Source of the DNA: Candidula unifasciata
Lineage: Eukaryota > Mollusca > Gastropoda > Stylommatophora > Geomitridae
NCBI GenBank assembly: GCA_905116865.2
Contig: CAJHNH020005968.1
Span: forward strand, 112,501-176,500
Reading direction: 5' to 3'
Length of the DNA: 64,000 nucleotides
The notes below the pieces were generated by a model, which saw nothing but the letters and a program-made list of their open reading frames with translations, was not told where the DNA came from and ran no database searches. The position numbers were made by a program, and so were the translations under genes. Positions 55,466 through 64,000 of the stretch are shown piece after piece (the first letter of the stretch is position 1; each line of letters begins with the position of its first letter).

Positions 55466-55800
55466 CGGCGCAGAGAGGTGGTAGGGTCACCTTGTTAATT
55501 AAACCTTACACAAGAAAACGGTTCTAGCGTACAGGTGTGCGACCTATTTTCTCGGCAACACGGGTGTGCCCAGGGAGATGGGAAATTGCCTGCACCAGTT
55601 ACAAACAGGATCAAAGGATTACAATCGGAAAGGCCAGGAACAAAACCAGACAACATTATTATTGCTACTGATGACATTATTATAATTCTTACTGCTGGCG
55701 TTTTTGTTGATGATGAAAGTTAACAGTCATCGCGCAGAAAATATTGAAAAGACGAAATGAGGAATCCTTTACCGCCGAAGGATGTGAGACACGGATGTGA
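55462..55800. other. No recognisable gene
   Basis: No feature recognised. Confidence 0.35.
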
Positions 55801-56115
55801 GCGGACGATTTGTCTTGCTTTGGTTTCGAGTGTGGTACCGAGAGCTGCGCGTTCAGTAAGCAATGGCAAACTACTAAACGTAAAATGTGACTAGAACCAA
55901 GGTTTGTTAGGAGCTTACGGAGGTGTTGGTGAATGTAGTGGAGGCTTAGTTTGTCATCTACCACGCTTACTAAAAAAATCTTCAAACACTGGTTTGTATA
56001 ATTATTATGTCGTGCTATGTTATGTAATTTGCTTAGAAAACCCACACAACAGTCAGGAGCTGTTGGGGTTGGTTCTGCAACGTCCTCTAAAGGATACGCA
56101 ACTAACCGTGCTATG
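55800..56115 (+). repeat. R4 SINE body, interrupted
   Basis: AGCAATGGCAAACTACTAAACG (55859) and, after about 130 bp of other sequence, TTTGCTTAGAAAACCCACACA and TGGTTCTGCAACGTCC (56020-56090) correspond to the R4 SINE at 21563-21650, where the two parts adjoin. A 12-bp direct repeat CGTGCTATGTTA lies at 56011 and 56107. A 227-codon minus-strand frame (55689-56372) spans this and has no recognised motif, so I do not call it a gene. Confidence 0.6.
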
Positions 56116-56399
56116 TTACAGAGATTCGGTGGCATCGGGCGGCACCGGGAGGGCAGAATTGGCAGCGAAATCAAAATACGGTTGGAACTTTTGATCTGAC
56201 AGCACAAAGCTATTATAGGCGGCATTTGGAAGACTTGCATCATAGTGGGAACATCTGCTGCACGGACCCGCACTGGTTCACCAGTGTCTGCACCGAATAG
56301 AAGGAATCTTATGTTTCCTCTTTTTCTTCTTCCGCATTCCCAGCCCTTGAGGGTGCCTGCTGCAGATGTCACTATCTATCTCTCTGGTTGACCTTCTCT
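56116..56399. other. No recognisable gene
   Basis: The remainder of the long minus-strand frame, with no recognised motif. Confidence 0.35.
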
Positions 56400-56590
56400 T
56401 TCCTGTTGGTGGCACCAAGTGTTTGTAGGTCTATTTAGATATTATTCTCCAACCGTTTTCTTGGTCCATTCACTTTCAGCTCTTTTGTGTACGCAGTTTT
56501 GGTCTCTCTGTGTTATCAGCCATTCTCTCTGTTTGCCACTCTCTACATATGCCCCAAACATTGCAACCGATTAGCTACATATGATGATAG
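56400..56590 (-). pseudogene. Possible LINE tail remnant
   Basis: The minus strand reads NRLQCLGHM and, after a stop, RVANREWLITQRDQN, distantly like the RLRWFGHV-R tail box. Very weak. Confidence 0.3.
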
Positions 56591-57738
56591 TGTTGCTTCT
56601 CAGCCTCCACATAAGGAAACTGGCGGTAAAACGGTAATTGATGCAAGGAAAGCATGTTGAAAACACACAATGTATAACCATCAAGGTCTCTGACGCAACA
56701 AGAGATTTATCAGACAGTGCATTCCTTTTATAGATGGCAGAGTGGCTAGAGGTACGACACCCGCCTCTAACTCAAAAATATCTGACGATGTTCTTGGCAT
56801 AGTTGGTGTGATAGTTTTATATTGTAAAATCATTAGGTTTTTTCCCTTTTAAAAAGGCGCCTACCGCATTATGTTATGACTTACAACTAGGCTGCGATAT
56901 CTGTGCCTTTTGGTCCAATATATAAGATTTCGTAAAACCCCTATAGTCGACTGTCACGTCATGTTTGTCAGTTAGGTAGTGGGATCATTCTTTTGGCTCC
57001 CAAACCAAGAAAGGAAAGTATTATTCAAACTGTATACTTACAGTGACGACAAGATAGTTGGTTCTCTGACAGTTTTTACCTGTGTTTGCCAGGTTACTTC
57101 AGGATTCTCGAGCACTGACACTCTAAAGATTGCGCACCTGAGATCACCTTTCAGGTGTCCACAGTAGCTGTCACTGTGATCTCACTAGGAAGAGAGCAGG
57201 ACAAATCGAAAACTGGCTTGTCGGTGTAGCGACCCGCCATTTCCGGTCGACACGCTTGATCAAACTGTTTGCTTTCTCCTCTGTATGTTCACTCGTCTGG
57301 TCCCAAGTGTGAGTACCCAACAACCCAGAGTGCGTTTGCCACTTACATCTTACAAGATATTGTTTTCTAAACTGTCTGATCCCTCACTTGGCTGTTACAT
57401 TTACCCAGTCCACCAAAACTATATTTTAAACAAATCGTCTCATTTTAACTCCCTCACAACCTGACAGGTTGTACAATAACAGTGGTTTTTTTTAAATTTT
57501 TTATATTGAATGAGTTACAGCTGACAGGATCAACTTGACTGCACCGGGTTGTATCCCATCTGGCTCGGTCTCTCTCTGCAGACGGGCTATCTGCCTGTCG
57601 AGTCAAACAAGGCACAAACTCCGGCAAAGATTAATTTTAAAAAACTGCACTAGTCAAATGAAAAATGCATCTGTGAAACAAACCCACAACCTTCAAACGC
57701 GCGAGGCAAACGAATTGACCACGGAGTCCCCCTAGAGA
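56591..57738. other. Mostly unassigned; fragment related to 18840-18965
   Basis: CCTTTTGGTCCAATATATAA and GTAAAACCCCTATAGTCGAC (56905-56965) resemble 18895-18955. A tRNA-like TGGCAGAGTGGCTAGAGG (56735) may be a SINE head fragment. No gene recognised. Confidence 0.4.
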
Positions 57739-57743
57739 TTAAG
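57739..57743. repeat. Target-site duplication, left
   Basis: TTAAG immediately before the LTR. Confidence 0.88.
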
Positions 57744-58556
57744 TGTCAGAGGCCAGTTCGGCTAAGGGATGAACGGAGTTGATGATAGTGAATCATCCCG
57801 TATGAACGAGCTGACCCTCAGTAAAACTCAGTGTGAGACCTGGCAGCTTGACCACGGAATAAACTGGGTCGAGTTAACTGGCTAAGCCCAGGTCCCACGG
57901 TTAACACGTATTACTGCGTGTCGAGAGTTGAGCGGGGAGGGAAACAAAAAGCTTGGACAGGAGAGTTGTGTAGTAGGGACTTGGACTGGACGAGATGTAG
58001 CGCTTCGACTAGGTAAACGTATCTTAGTTTAGTGACGGCTAGATTGAATAGTGTTTGTGGTTAGTATTTTTTAGATAGGCTGTGTTTCTATTTAATGTTT
58101 CGACGAGATAGTGTAGAGTTAATGTTCCTTGTATAGTAGACGTTCCACGCAGTATTTGTTAAGCAGCTAGTGAATGTGTGACACGCATTGTTAATGGCGG
58201 TAACACTACCCAGTCACACTTAGGCCATACACCTTACGTGTGTCACTGAGTCCCGCGTGGCAATAGACGGCAGCTCAGTCAGCACTGATAAACTGTTAGT
58301 TTGGAATCGTATCCTTGGGGATCCATGGGAACGGCTCGGGTTGACCAGTGAATGTAAAAGCTGCTCAACACCGGCATTCAGGATAAGGACTGCCAACTCG
58401 GTTGAAGTGTAATAAGTTGTATTGTTCGTTGTACATTAAAGATTATGTTTGTACTCAGCAGGTGCGTGTCTTAAGTGTGTCGTAGGGTAGTGAAGTCTGT
58501 TAGCTGGCCTACCTAGCGAGCCATAGAAAATAAAGTAATAAAGTAGGTTTCTGACA
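57744..58556. mobile_element. Solo LTR of an LTR retrotransposon
   Basis: An 813-bp block that starts TGTCAG and ends CTGACA, a perfect 6-bp terminal inverted repeat of the TG...CA type, flanked by TTAAG on both sides. A 5-bp duplication fits Gypsy, Copia or BEL elements; the sequence does not tell which. ATTAAA at 58435-58440 could be the polyadenylation signal in this orientation. No internal coding part is present, so internal recombination between two LTRs probably removed it. LTR orientation is not certain; plus is suggested by the signal. Confidence 0.85.
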
Positions 58557-58561
58557 TTAAG
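58557..58561. repeat. Target-site duplication, right
   Basis: TTAAG immediately after the LTR. Confidence 0.88.
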
Positions 58562-58689
58562 TAACACTTGTCTAGTTCTGTAACAGTTTACCCACATCCC
58601 CCTATGTCTCCATAGAACAGACTTATATCACACAAAGCATGAACCACATAGCTCCAGCAATGATCCCCAAAGACCTCCGTATAAACTGA

Positions 58690-59060
58690 ACTCATGAAAT
58701 TAAGTCCGTGAAATCAGTAAAACAGCCCGTGAAAGGAATAAAACACTCCATGGCATGAATAAAACAGTCTGTGAAATGAATTAAACGGTCTGTGAAACGA
58801 ATGAAACACTCCGTGACATGAATAAAACAGTCCGTGAAACACTTCGTGACATGAATAAAACAGTCCGTGAAACACTTCGTGACATGAATAAAACAGTCTG
58901 TGAAACGAATGAAACACTTTGTGACATGAATAAAACAGCCGGTGAAACGAATGAAACACTTCGTGACATGAATAAAACAGTCCGTCAAACGAATGAATAA
59001 ATTCGTGACATAAATAAAACAGTCTATGAAATGAACAGTGCATGAAATTAATAAAATAGT
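58690..59060. repeat. 33-42 bp minisatellite, part 1
   Basis: Units are GACATGAATAAAACAGTCCG plus TGAAACACTTCGT (33 bp), or the same with GAATGAAAC inserted (42 bp). On the plus strand it reads MNKTVRETLRD repeatedly, but this is an artefact of 33 being a multiple of 3. Confidence 0.9.
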
Positions 59061-59069
59061 TGAATGTTG

Positions 59070-60115
59070 AATTAAGAATCGACATCACAGTACTCGGGAC
59101 ACACCCATAAGCGCTCCGTCCAAATCTTCAGCAGCAAGCGAGGAGTTCCAATTCTGATGGCACCAGTAACTGTCTGATTGTATATCCGTCTGGCCTTTCC
59201 CCTGAGCATTGAACGCCGGCCAGATCCTCTTGTAACTCCTCGCAGCGCCGTTCTCCCCAAAGCATAATGATCTATCTGTGCCTCCACTGTTCAATGGCTC
59301 CCAAAGAGCCCTCACAAGATCCAGCCTGTCATACATCAGTTCACTATCAAGCAGTGCAGAACCGATCAGTCTATCTGTCTGCTCATTTCCTAACACACCG
59401 GCATCACCTGGAAAAAATATCCAAAGTATGCTAACTATCCGGGATCTCTGAAGAACACCTATCTCCACCTTTCTCAACATGCTCTGTGAGTCAGTTACAA
59501 TCATGGCATGTGTGTATAGATGATTCTCAAGCCAGTGGAAGGCAGCAGTGACTGCCTCCACCTCCATTCTAAAACTAGACATTGTGATATCATTTGCTAG
59601 GCTTTGCTGCACTAAGCAACATCCATTTGCTTTTGCTATGAACCCCCATGCACTTTGCCCCTCAACACAGAGCCATCTGTATAGATAATCACATCACTTA
59701 GGCGGGAATTATCATTTATCATTTGTGGAACTTCTGATTCTGCAGCACCAGCTGGCACGTCCCTGCACTCACAAAAGTCTGAAACTTGCTCAGACACTCT
59801 GGCCCACTCCTCTCCTCACCCAAATTTATCAAGCCTGCACACATGTCCAATCATGTCTTCAGCTTGCCCCATCCAAGACCTTCCACTTTTCAGTCTGTGA
59901 CCCTTAGCTCTACTCAAGGCCTCATGCAAGAAGTGCCTCTTGTCTGCAGCCACTCTGAGATATGACTTAGCTTGCAGAACTTTGAGCCTATCAGCAATAA
60001 TAGGCTGTGCAAGTATATATCACATACATACTATCGGGGTATCTCTTGTACATCCCAGAATTACCCGCATGGCTTCATTCTGTACACGTTTAAAGTTTCT
60101 TCAGATGACTTTCTG
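59070..60115 (-). pseudogene. LINE fragment: RNase H domain and tail
   Basis: The minus strand has, 5' to 3', a linker in broken frames (VLQAKSYLRVAADKRHFLHE), DVIIYTDGSVLRGKVHG (first RNase H Asp), RMEVEAVTAAFHWLENHLYT (Glu), MIVTDSQSMLRKVEIGVL (second Asp) and FFPGDAGVLGNEQTDRLIGS (last Asp), then the tail ARRIYNQTVTGAIRIGTPRL and WVCPEYCDVDS in another frame. It sits inside a minisatellite that continues on both sides. The first 110 bp also occur at 63435. Confidence 0.82.
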
Positions 60116-60119
60116 ATGT

Positions 60120-60260
60120 AAGCATTCCAAGAAAGAATGAAATACTCTAGGAAACTAATGAAACAGTCCATGAAACAATCCGTGAAATGAATGAAACAGT
60201 TCGTGGAATGAATGAAACAGTCCGTGAAATGAATAAAACAGTCCATGAAACGACACACTA
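60120..60260. repeat. 33-42 bp minisatellite, part 2
   Basis: GAATGAAACAGTCCGTGAAA and GAATAAAACAGTCCATGAAA match part 1 at 58690-59060, on the far side of the LINE. Confidence 0.85.
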
Positions 60261-60304
60261 ACTTGAGAGTGCTAGGCAAGCAGTTTGACATTTAATCTGG
60301 AGGT

Positions 60305-60580
60305 CCCCTAGGTTTTTAATCTTCTTTACATTCACCAGCTGTAAACTTCAGCAGAATGTTCTGGTTGTTCGTCCACTTTTGGCTTTGTGGGACATGAGTT
60401 TGTGTGCACACCAGTTTTACAGATCTGGCTTATTTGCATGCAGATTGTTAGTTTCTTGCCTCTCTGGGAGATTCTGACTTTTGAAGGAAACATCTATAAT
60501 TAGTCGACTCTTAGGACATGCTTGTTTGGCAGTAGCCCCCTCCCCCTCCCCAATAGGGCTCCAGAACCGGAACCCACAGA
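60305..60580 (-). repeat. R2 interspersed repeat, near full length
   Basis: The reverse complement gives GTGGGTTCCGG, AAGCATGTCCTAAGAGTCGACT, GGAACTTCC-like, AGGCAAGAAACTAACAATCTGC, TCTGTAAAACTGGTGTGC, GGACGAACAACCAGAAC and CAGCTGGTGAATGTAAAGAAG. Confidence 0.7.
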
Positions 60581-60589
60581 GTAAAAAGT

Positions 60590-60850
60590 AAGGAACCTTT
60601 TCCACAACCGGGCATTTATGGGGCATATGAGGTTAGATCAACATTTCGTAGACCAATTAGCAGCAGGTGGGTGATGCGGTCAGCATGCTCAGGCTACCTT
60701 TACTTCACAGGACTCGACCCCGTGCCCTTTCAAGGCTGGGCCACACTAGGAGCTAAGGTCATCCCTGAGTCCAGCTCTGTCAGGACCCAAACCCGCAACC
60801 TCCTGATCCAGAGGCCAGTGTTTAGCTGCTCCACCACGGCGGCTTCCAAC
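60590..60850 (-). repeat. tRNA-derived SINE (R3-type body)
   Basis: The reverse complement has A-box-like TGGTGGAGCAGC, B-box-like GCGGGTTTGGGTCC, then GTCCTGTGAAGTAAAGG, GCATGCTGACCGCATCACC and CTAATTGGTCTACGAAA, the order of the SINE at 29885. Confidence 0.65.
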
Positions 60851-60904
60851 GCACATGGGAATCCCAGTATTTTATCATGTCTGCAGTTAAAGACTGCAGT
60901 TACA

Positions 60905-60945
60905 AGCCCCCCCCCCCCCCCCCCCATATATATATATATATAAAT
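60905..60945. repeat. Poly-C then (AT)n
   Basis: About 20 C followed by about nine AT units. Confidence 0.93.
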
Positions 60946-61629
60946 GCAGAAGCCACAGTCAAAAGAGATACGGGAGTTTAGTTCTGGTCATTTTATTTGG
61001 AAAAATGAAGCAAATACAAATCCTGTGAGAAGCACCCGGTGACACAGATAGGGGAGGGGGAAGGGGTGGTGCAAGTACTAAGACAGAAACTACCCGATGA
61101 CAAGACATGAGTCAGATTCTGCTCACTTCATCAAAACTGGACTTTTAGTCGATGCGTGACCAAATGTTAGCCATTTTCACACACATATATGTCACAGCTT
61201 CATGCGGAACACTCAAGTCTGCTGAACTAAAGTATGAAGAAGTGCCAGCCCAAAACTCCAACACTGCCTTGTTCCATCTCCATTCTGTGGCAGAATGTGT
61301 CCATTTATGGAAAACAAATGCTTGCTGCAAGTGTATCTTCTGATGCCCATTTCAATACAGTTGTCCCAACTGCTGATCAAGATTTACTGATGATTTTTGG
61401 AATTTCTTTTTCTAGGAAAAAGTAGCAAAAGCTGACCTACTGATGTTAGCATGGCTGGCAGGAAATTGTAATCTCTCAATTTAAGTATGGATCACAGAAA
61501 ATAATCTATCATTTTTTTTTCAACCGTACTATTTCAGTTTGATCAGATAAGTGATTTATTTGCAGGCAATAATTTCACAACTATGAAAAAACGTGTTTTT
61601 CTTCAAGCACATAAAACAAGAGTTTAAAC
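60946..61629. other. AT-rich, low in repeats; no assigned gene
   Basis: Two short opposing frames overlap at 61145-61343. TTTATT on the plus strand at about 60988 and 61557 would be polyadenylation signals for a minus-strand transcript, but nothing proves one. Confidence 0.35.
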
Positions 61630-62080
61630 AAAGCAGTGTTCGGAAGATGAACAGACACGATGGCAAAGTGACCTATCATATAAACAAGGCATCAAGAGTC
61701 CAAGGGCACGCACAGACATATCGGGAATATCAATAACAGCCACAAGAATTGGTACAGCTAAGAATCTCGGGTACAAGCAGGATAGAAAGCTGGTAAACAT
61801 TGTCAGTGTCATGTCTGTTCTGATTCGTCTCATCAAGGAGATCAGTGCCAACACAAACAGGTCATTGCTGCCTGGCGTCAATATTTCAGGCCCGGTCACA
61901 AGTGTGGATTTTGTGACACAGCAAACGCCCTTTTTCCAGATAATGACTTGAACCTCAGCCTTGAGTCTAAGCAAGGCAGGCAAGGTCTTGCTGTAACTGT
62001 CAACAGTGAGTCAATCATTCCAGACATGACAACCACTTTAATACGTAGATACTCAGCCACAGTTACAAATAATTGCTGAT
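61630..62080 (+). other. Exon-like stretch (candidate, unassigned)
   Basis: The plus strand stays open for about 105 codons without a start: CSEDEQTRWQSDLSYKQGIK, then ISITATRIGTAKNLGYKQDR, then KLVNIVSVMSVLIRLIKEIS. It stops at 61950, while a second frame opens from about 61905 (ANALFPDNDLNLSLESKQGR to TTTLIRRYSATVTNN). Together they look like one protein with a single break near the CCCTTTTTCC run. A minus-strand frame of 119 codons overlaps, so the coding strand is uncertain. No family recognised. Confidence 0.25.
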
Positions 62081-62286
62081 AAACTATGCTATAAATATTT
62101 CTAATTTAAAAAAAAAATTCACTTGCAAATAAAGAAAGCAGCTCATACACAGCCAAGCACAATGTAGACAGGCTGGCAGGAATAAATTACCAGCCACAAG
62201 TTGAACATGAAAATAAAGCATTGGTTTCAAGTAAAATGAGTTTCACGTCATACTTAAAATTTGTGGTAGACAATGAACAATTACCG

Positions 62287-62403
62287 GTGTAACCTGGTTC
62301 TGTGGAACTCCAGCCTGGCACCAGAGAGAACAATCTTCATCTGATGGTCCTTCATCCATTGTTCCCCTTTTCTAGGGACTCCTAGAGTGCAATATCTACA
62401 GGC
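62287..62403 (-). other. Exon-like stretch (candidate, unassigned)
   Basis: The minus strand gives CRYCTLGVPRKGEQWMKDHQ then MKIVLSGARLEFHRTRLHR and a stop. It is short, with a weak acceptor (GATTTGCCTGTAG) before it. It might be a terminal coding exon. Confidence 0.2.
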
Positions 62404-63434
62404 AAATCAATGTGTACATAGCAAAGGATCCAACGAGACATAACAACCTATACAAGATATATAAACTCTATAATTGACACACATAATTTCAACTATAGAT
62501 TGGGGGAGAAAAAAAAAAAGAAAGTTCAGTGGTAAATAATTTAATATATGAATGTTTGAACTTAACTTATTGACAAATTGTAGTGAAGTCCAAATCTAAC
62601 ATTGTCGGTATGTCAAAGTGGTTCTGTGTTCAAATACAAGTAGGTATCGGATCTCTAGATGTTACAAACAGAACTGGGACAACTGGCTAAATCTGGCACT
62701 TTCACAAAGAATATTCCAGCTAAAGTACAAGGCATGTTACAAGCAGAACTGAGGCTACAACCTGTACACTTACAAACAACATACAAGCTAACATACAAGG
62801 AAACACACACTAAGATGCAGCCAAATATGAATACCTGATGCTACCACAATGAAATGTTGCAAGACATATAAGAGATATTACAGAAGTATACAACTGAAAT
62901 ATTTCAAAATGGTAATTGTATAAAATTGTACACTACTGGAAGAATGCTCCGTTACTCAACATCAACATACAATTTTCTGTGCAAGTAAACACAACTTTCC
63001 TACAATGTCACTACTCAAAAGTAAGATGTCAAATGTAGATTTACAGGCGTTTCTAATTTATAAAACATTCATAAAATCTAGCTTTAAAAACAATTCCTCA
63101 AAATAAAATAAAAAAGACATAATTTATTTTTATCCTAAGACTAAAATCAGTTCTACAATTTAAAAAGCTAAAGTAAGTAAATTAAACAACACTTCAACAA
63201 AAGAAATACACCTCTCAGCATAAGAAACCAACATAAAACTAATCAACAAATGTCTCACTTTACCAAACAAAAAAACCAACAACCCAGACCAGCAGTGCCT
63301 CGCAGGAAACAAACATGGAATGTCTGTTCAAACACAGAGGAGTGGGCGTCTGCCAATCTCAAGCAGATGTGGGTTTTTTTTTTGGGTGGAGAAACGGTCA
63401 ACTGCACAAGAAAGGTACACACTTAATTTCATTA
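62404..63434. other. AT-rich unassigned sequence
   Basis: Short near-repeats (GTTACAAACAGAACTGGGA at 62663 and GTTACAAGCAGAACTGAGG at 62737) are visible. No coding signal. It could be intron, 3' untranslated or intergenic DNA. Confidence 0.4.
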
Positions 63435-63540
63435 AGAATCGAATTCGCAACACTCGGGATATTCCCATAAGAGCTCCATGCCTATCTTTAGCAGCAAGCG
63501 CGGAGTTTCAATGCTGACGGTACCAGTAACAATCTGCAAT
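63435..63540 (-). repeat. LINE 3' end fragment, same family as 59070-60115
   Basis: AATTTCATTAAGAATCGAAT, CACTCGGGATATTCCCATAA, AGCAGCAAGCGCGGAGTTTC and GGTACCAGTAAC correspond closely to the first 110 bp of the LINE at 59070. It stops abruptly near 63535. Confidence 0.75.
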
Positions 63541-64000
63541 TCAAGGGTTACACAATGCCAGAGTCACAGAAACTATCAGCTCCAGAATGCTACGTTGATG
63601 TGCAGTCAGCCTGCAAGAAATCACCAGATCTGATGTCAAGGACAGTGGGCCATTCCTCCATGTTCTTGGAATTAGTTCAGCACATTTGCTGCATAAGCTG
63701 CCCAGTGGCATTAATGAGTCTGAAACTATCCCCTCTCATCAAGATAAAGTCTGAGAAAGAGTGGACAGAATGTCATCAAAAACAAGAAAATGACTGGTCC
63801 ACAAGTTTCTGTTGAGGAGACATGCTATATTCATGGCAGGGGATGTACATGCAACACCTTGGACACTTCCAGAAACTGTCACGGCAGACAATTTGAGATT
63901 AAGGTCATTCTCTATATTAATGATGTCAGGGATATCACATTTCTGCTGATTGATGACGACCACACAAGAGAATGACTGCCAGAAGTGTGACGCAGGGAAT
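63541..64000. other. Unassigned, weak open frames on both strands
   Basis: The plus-strand frame (63555-63815, from MPESQKLSAPECYVDVQSAC) and the minus-strand frame (63739-63963, INQQKCDIPDIINIENDLNL) overlap, and neither is recognised. Confidence 0.3.

Noticed and set aside
55689..56372. 227-codon minus-strand protein
   Set aside because: It crosses an R4 SINE in antisense and contains no recognisable motif.
57744..58556. Host 5' exon or promoter
   Set aside because: TG...CA ends and exact 5-bp duplications are better explained by a solo LTR.
58818..59000. MNKTVRETLRD repeat protein
   Set aside because: A 33-bp minisatellite in an open phase, with the array broken by a LINE.

Overview
This is a repeat-rich stretch of animal nuclear DNA with no complete host gene that I can support. 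It contains non-LTR retrotransposons (LINEs) with endonuclease, reverse transcriptase and RNase H domains. It also has tRNA-derived SINEs, a Tigger/pogo-type DNA transposon, a solo LTR and very many micro-, mini- and satellite arrays. The mix of elements suggests an invertebrate, and a mollusc (perhaps a gastropod) is my best guess. That taxon call is inference from repeat style; no diagnostic gene is present.

Layout: 0-5.5 kb is a LINE tail, two copies of an unclassified repeat (called R2 here), a compound GATA/GACA microsatellite and 35-bp, 43-bp and 30-bp minisatellites. 6-12.3 kb holds SINE fragments, many copies of a hairpin-rich short retroposon (R1), a TAG trinucleotide array and a decayed Tigger element with an R1 copy inside it. 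12.4-18.9 kb is almost all tandem repeat: a 43-bp array, a 28-bp array, a 3.6-kb 18-bp satellite and a 530-bp TTC array. 19.6-24.5 kb carries several LINE 3' ends, a SINE with a BovB-like tail, and small arrays. 26-30.2 kb has R2 pieces, a 5'-truncated RNase H LINE and a SINE. 31-33.5 kb has three R1 copies, three exon-like blocks that I cannot assign, and a SINE. 33.6-39.5 kb holds two LINEs head to tail on the minus strand; the first is nearly full length. 40-45 kb has an unassigned CpG-rich ORF, a second GACA/GATA array and a LINE interrupted by two R1 insertions. 45.2-49.1 kb is one 3.9-kb satellite of 19-bp units. 52.7-54.9 kb is a SINE that runs into a 14-bp satellite, with a ~530-bp duplication that includes LINE RNase H sequence. 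57.7-58.6 kb is a solo LTR with perfect 5-bp target duplications. 58.7-60.3 kb is a minisatellite with a LINE fragment in the middle. 60.9-64 kb is low in repeats and AT-rich, with a few weak exon-like segments.

How the parts relate: the LINEs supply the machinery that moved the SINEs and R1. Five R1 copies show 9-14 bp target-site duplications, direct evidence of insertion, and two of these sit inside older elements. Several LINE and R2 copies end in short AAG/GAA runs, and one satellite begins at a SINE end, so retroposon tails look like a source of the tandem arrays. None of the LINE reading frames here is intact. The call most worth following up is R1, a short non-tRNA retroposon with three recurring hairpins.
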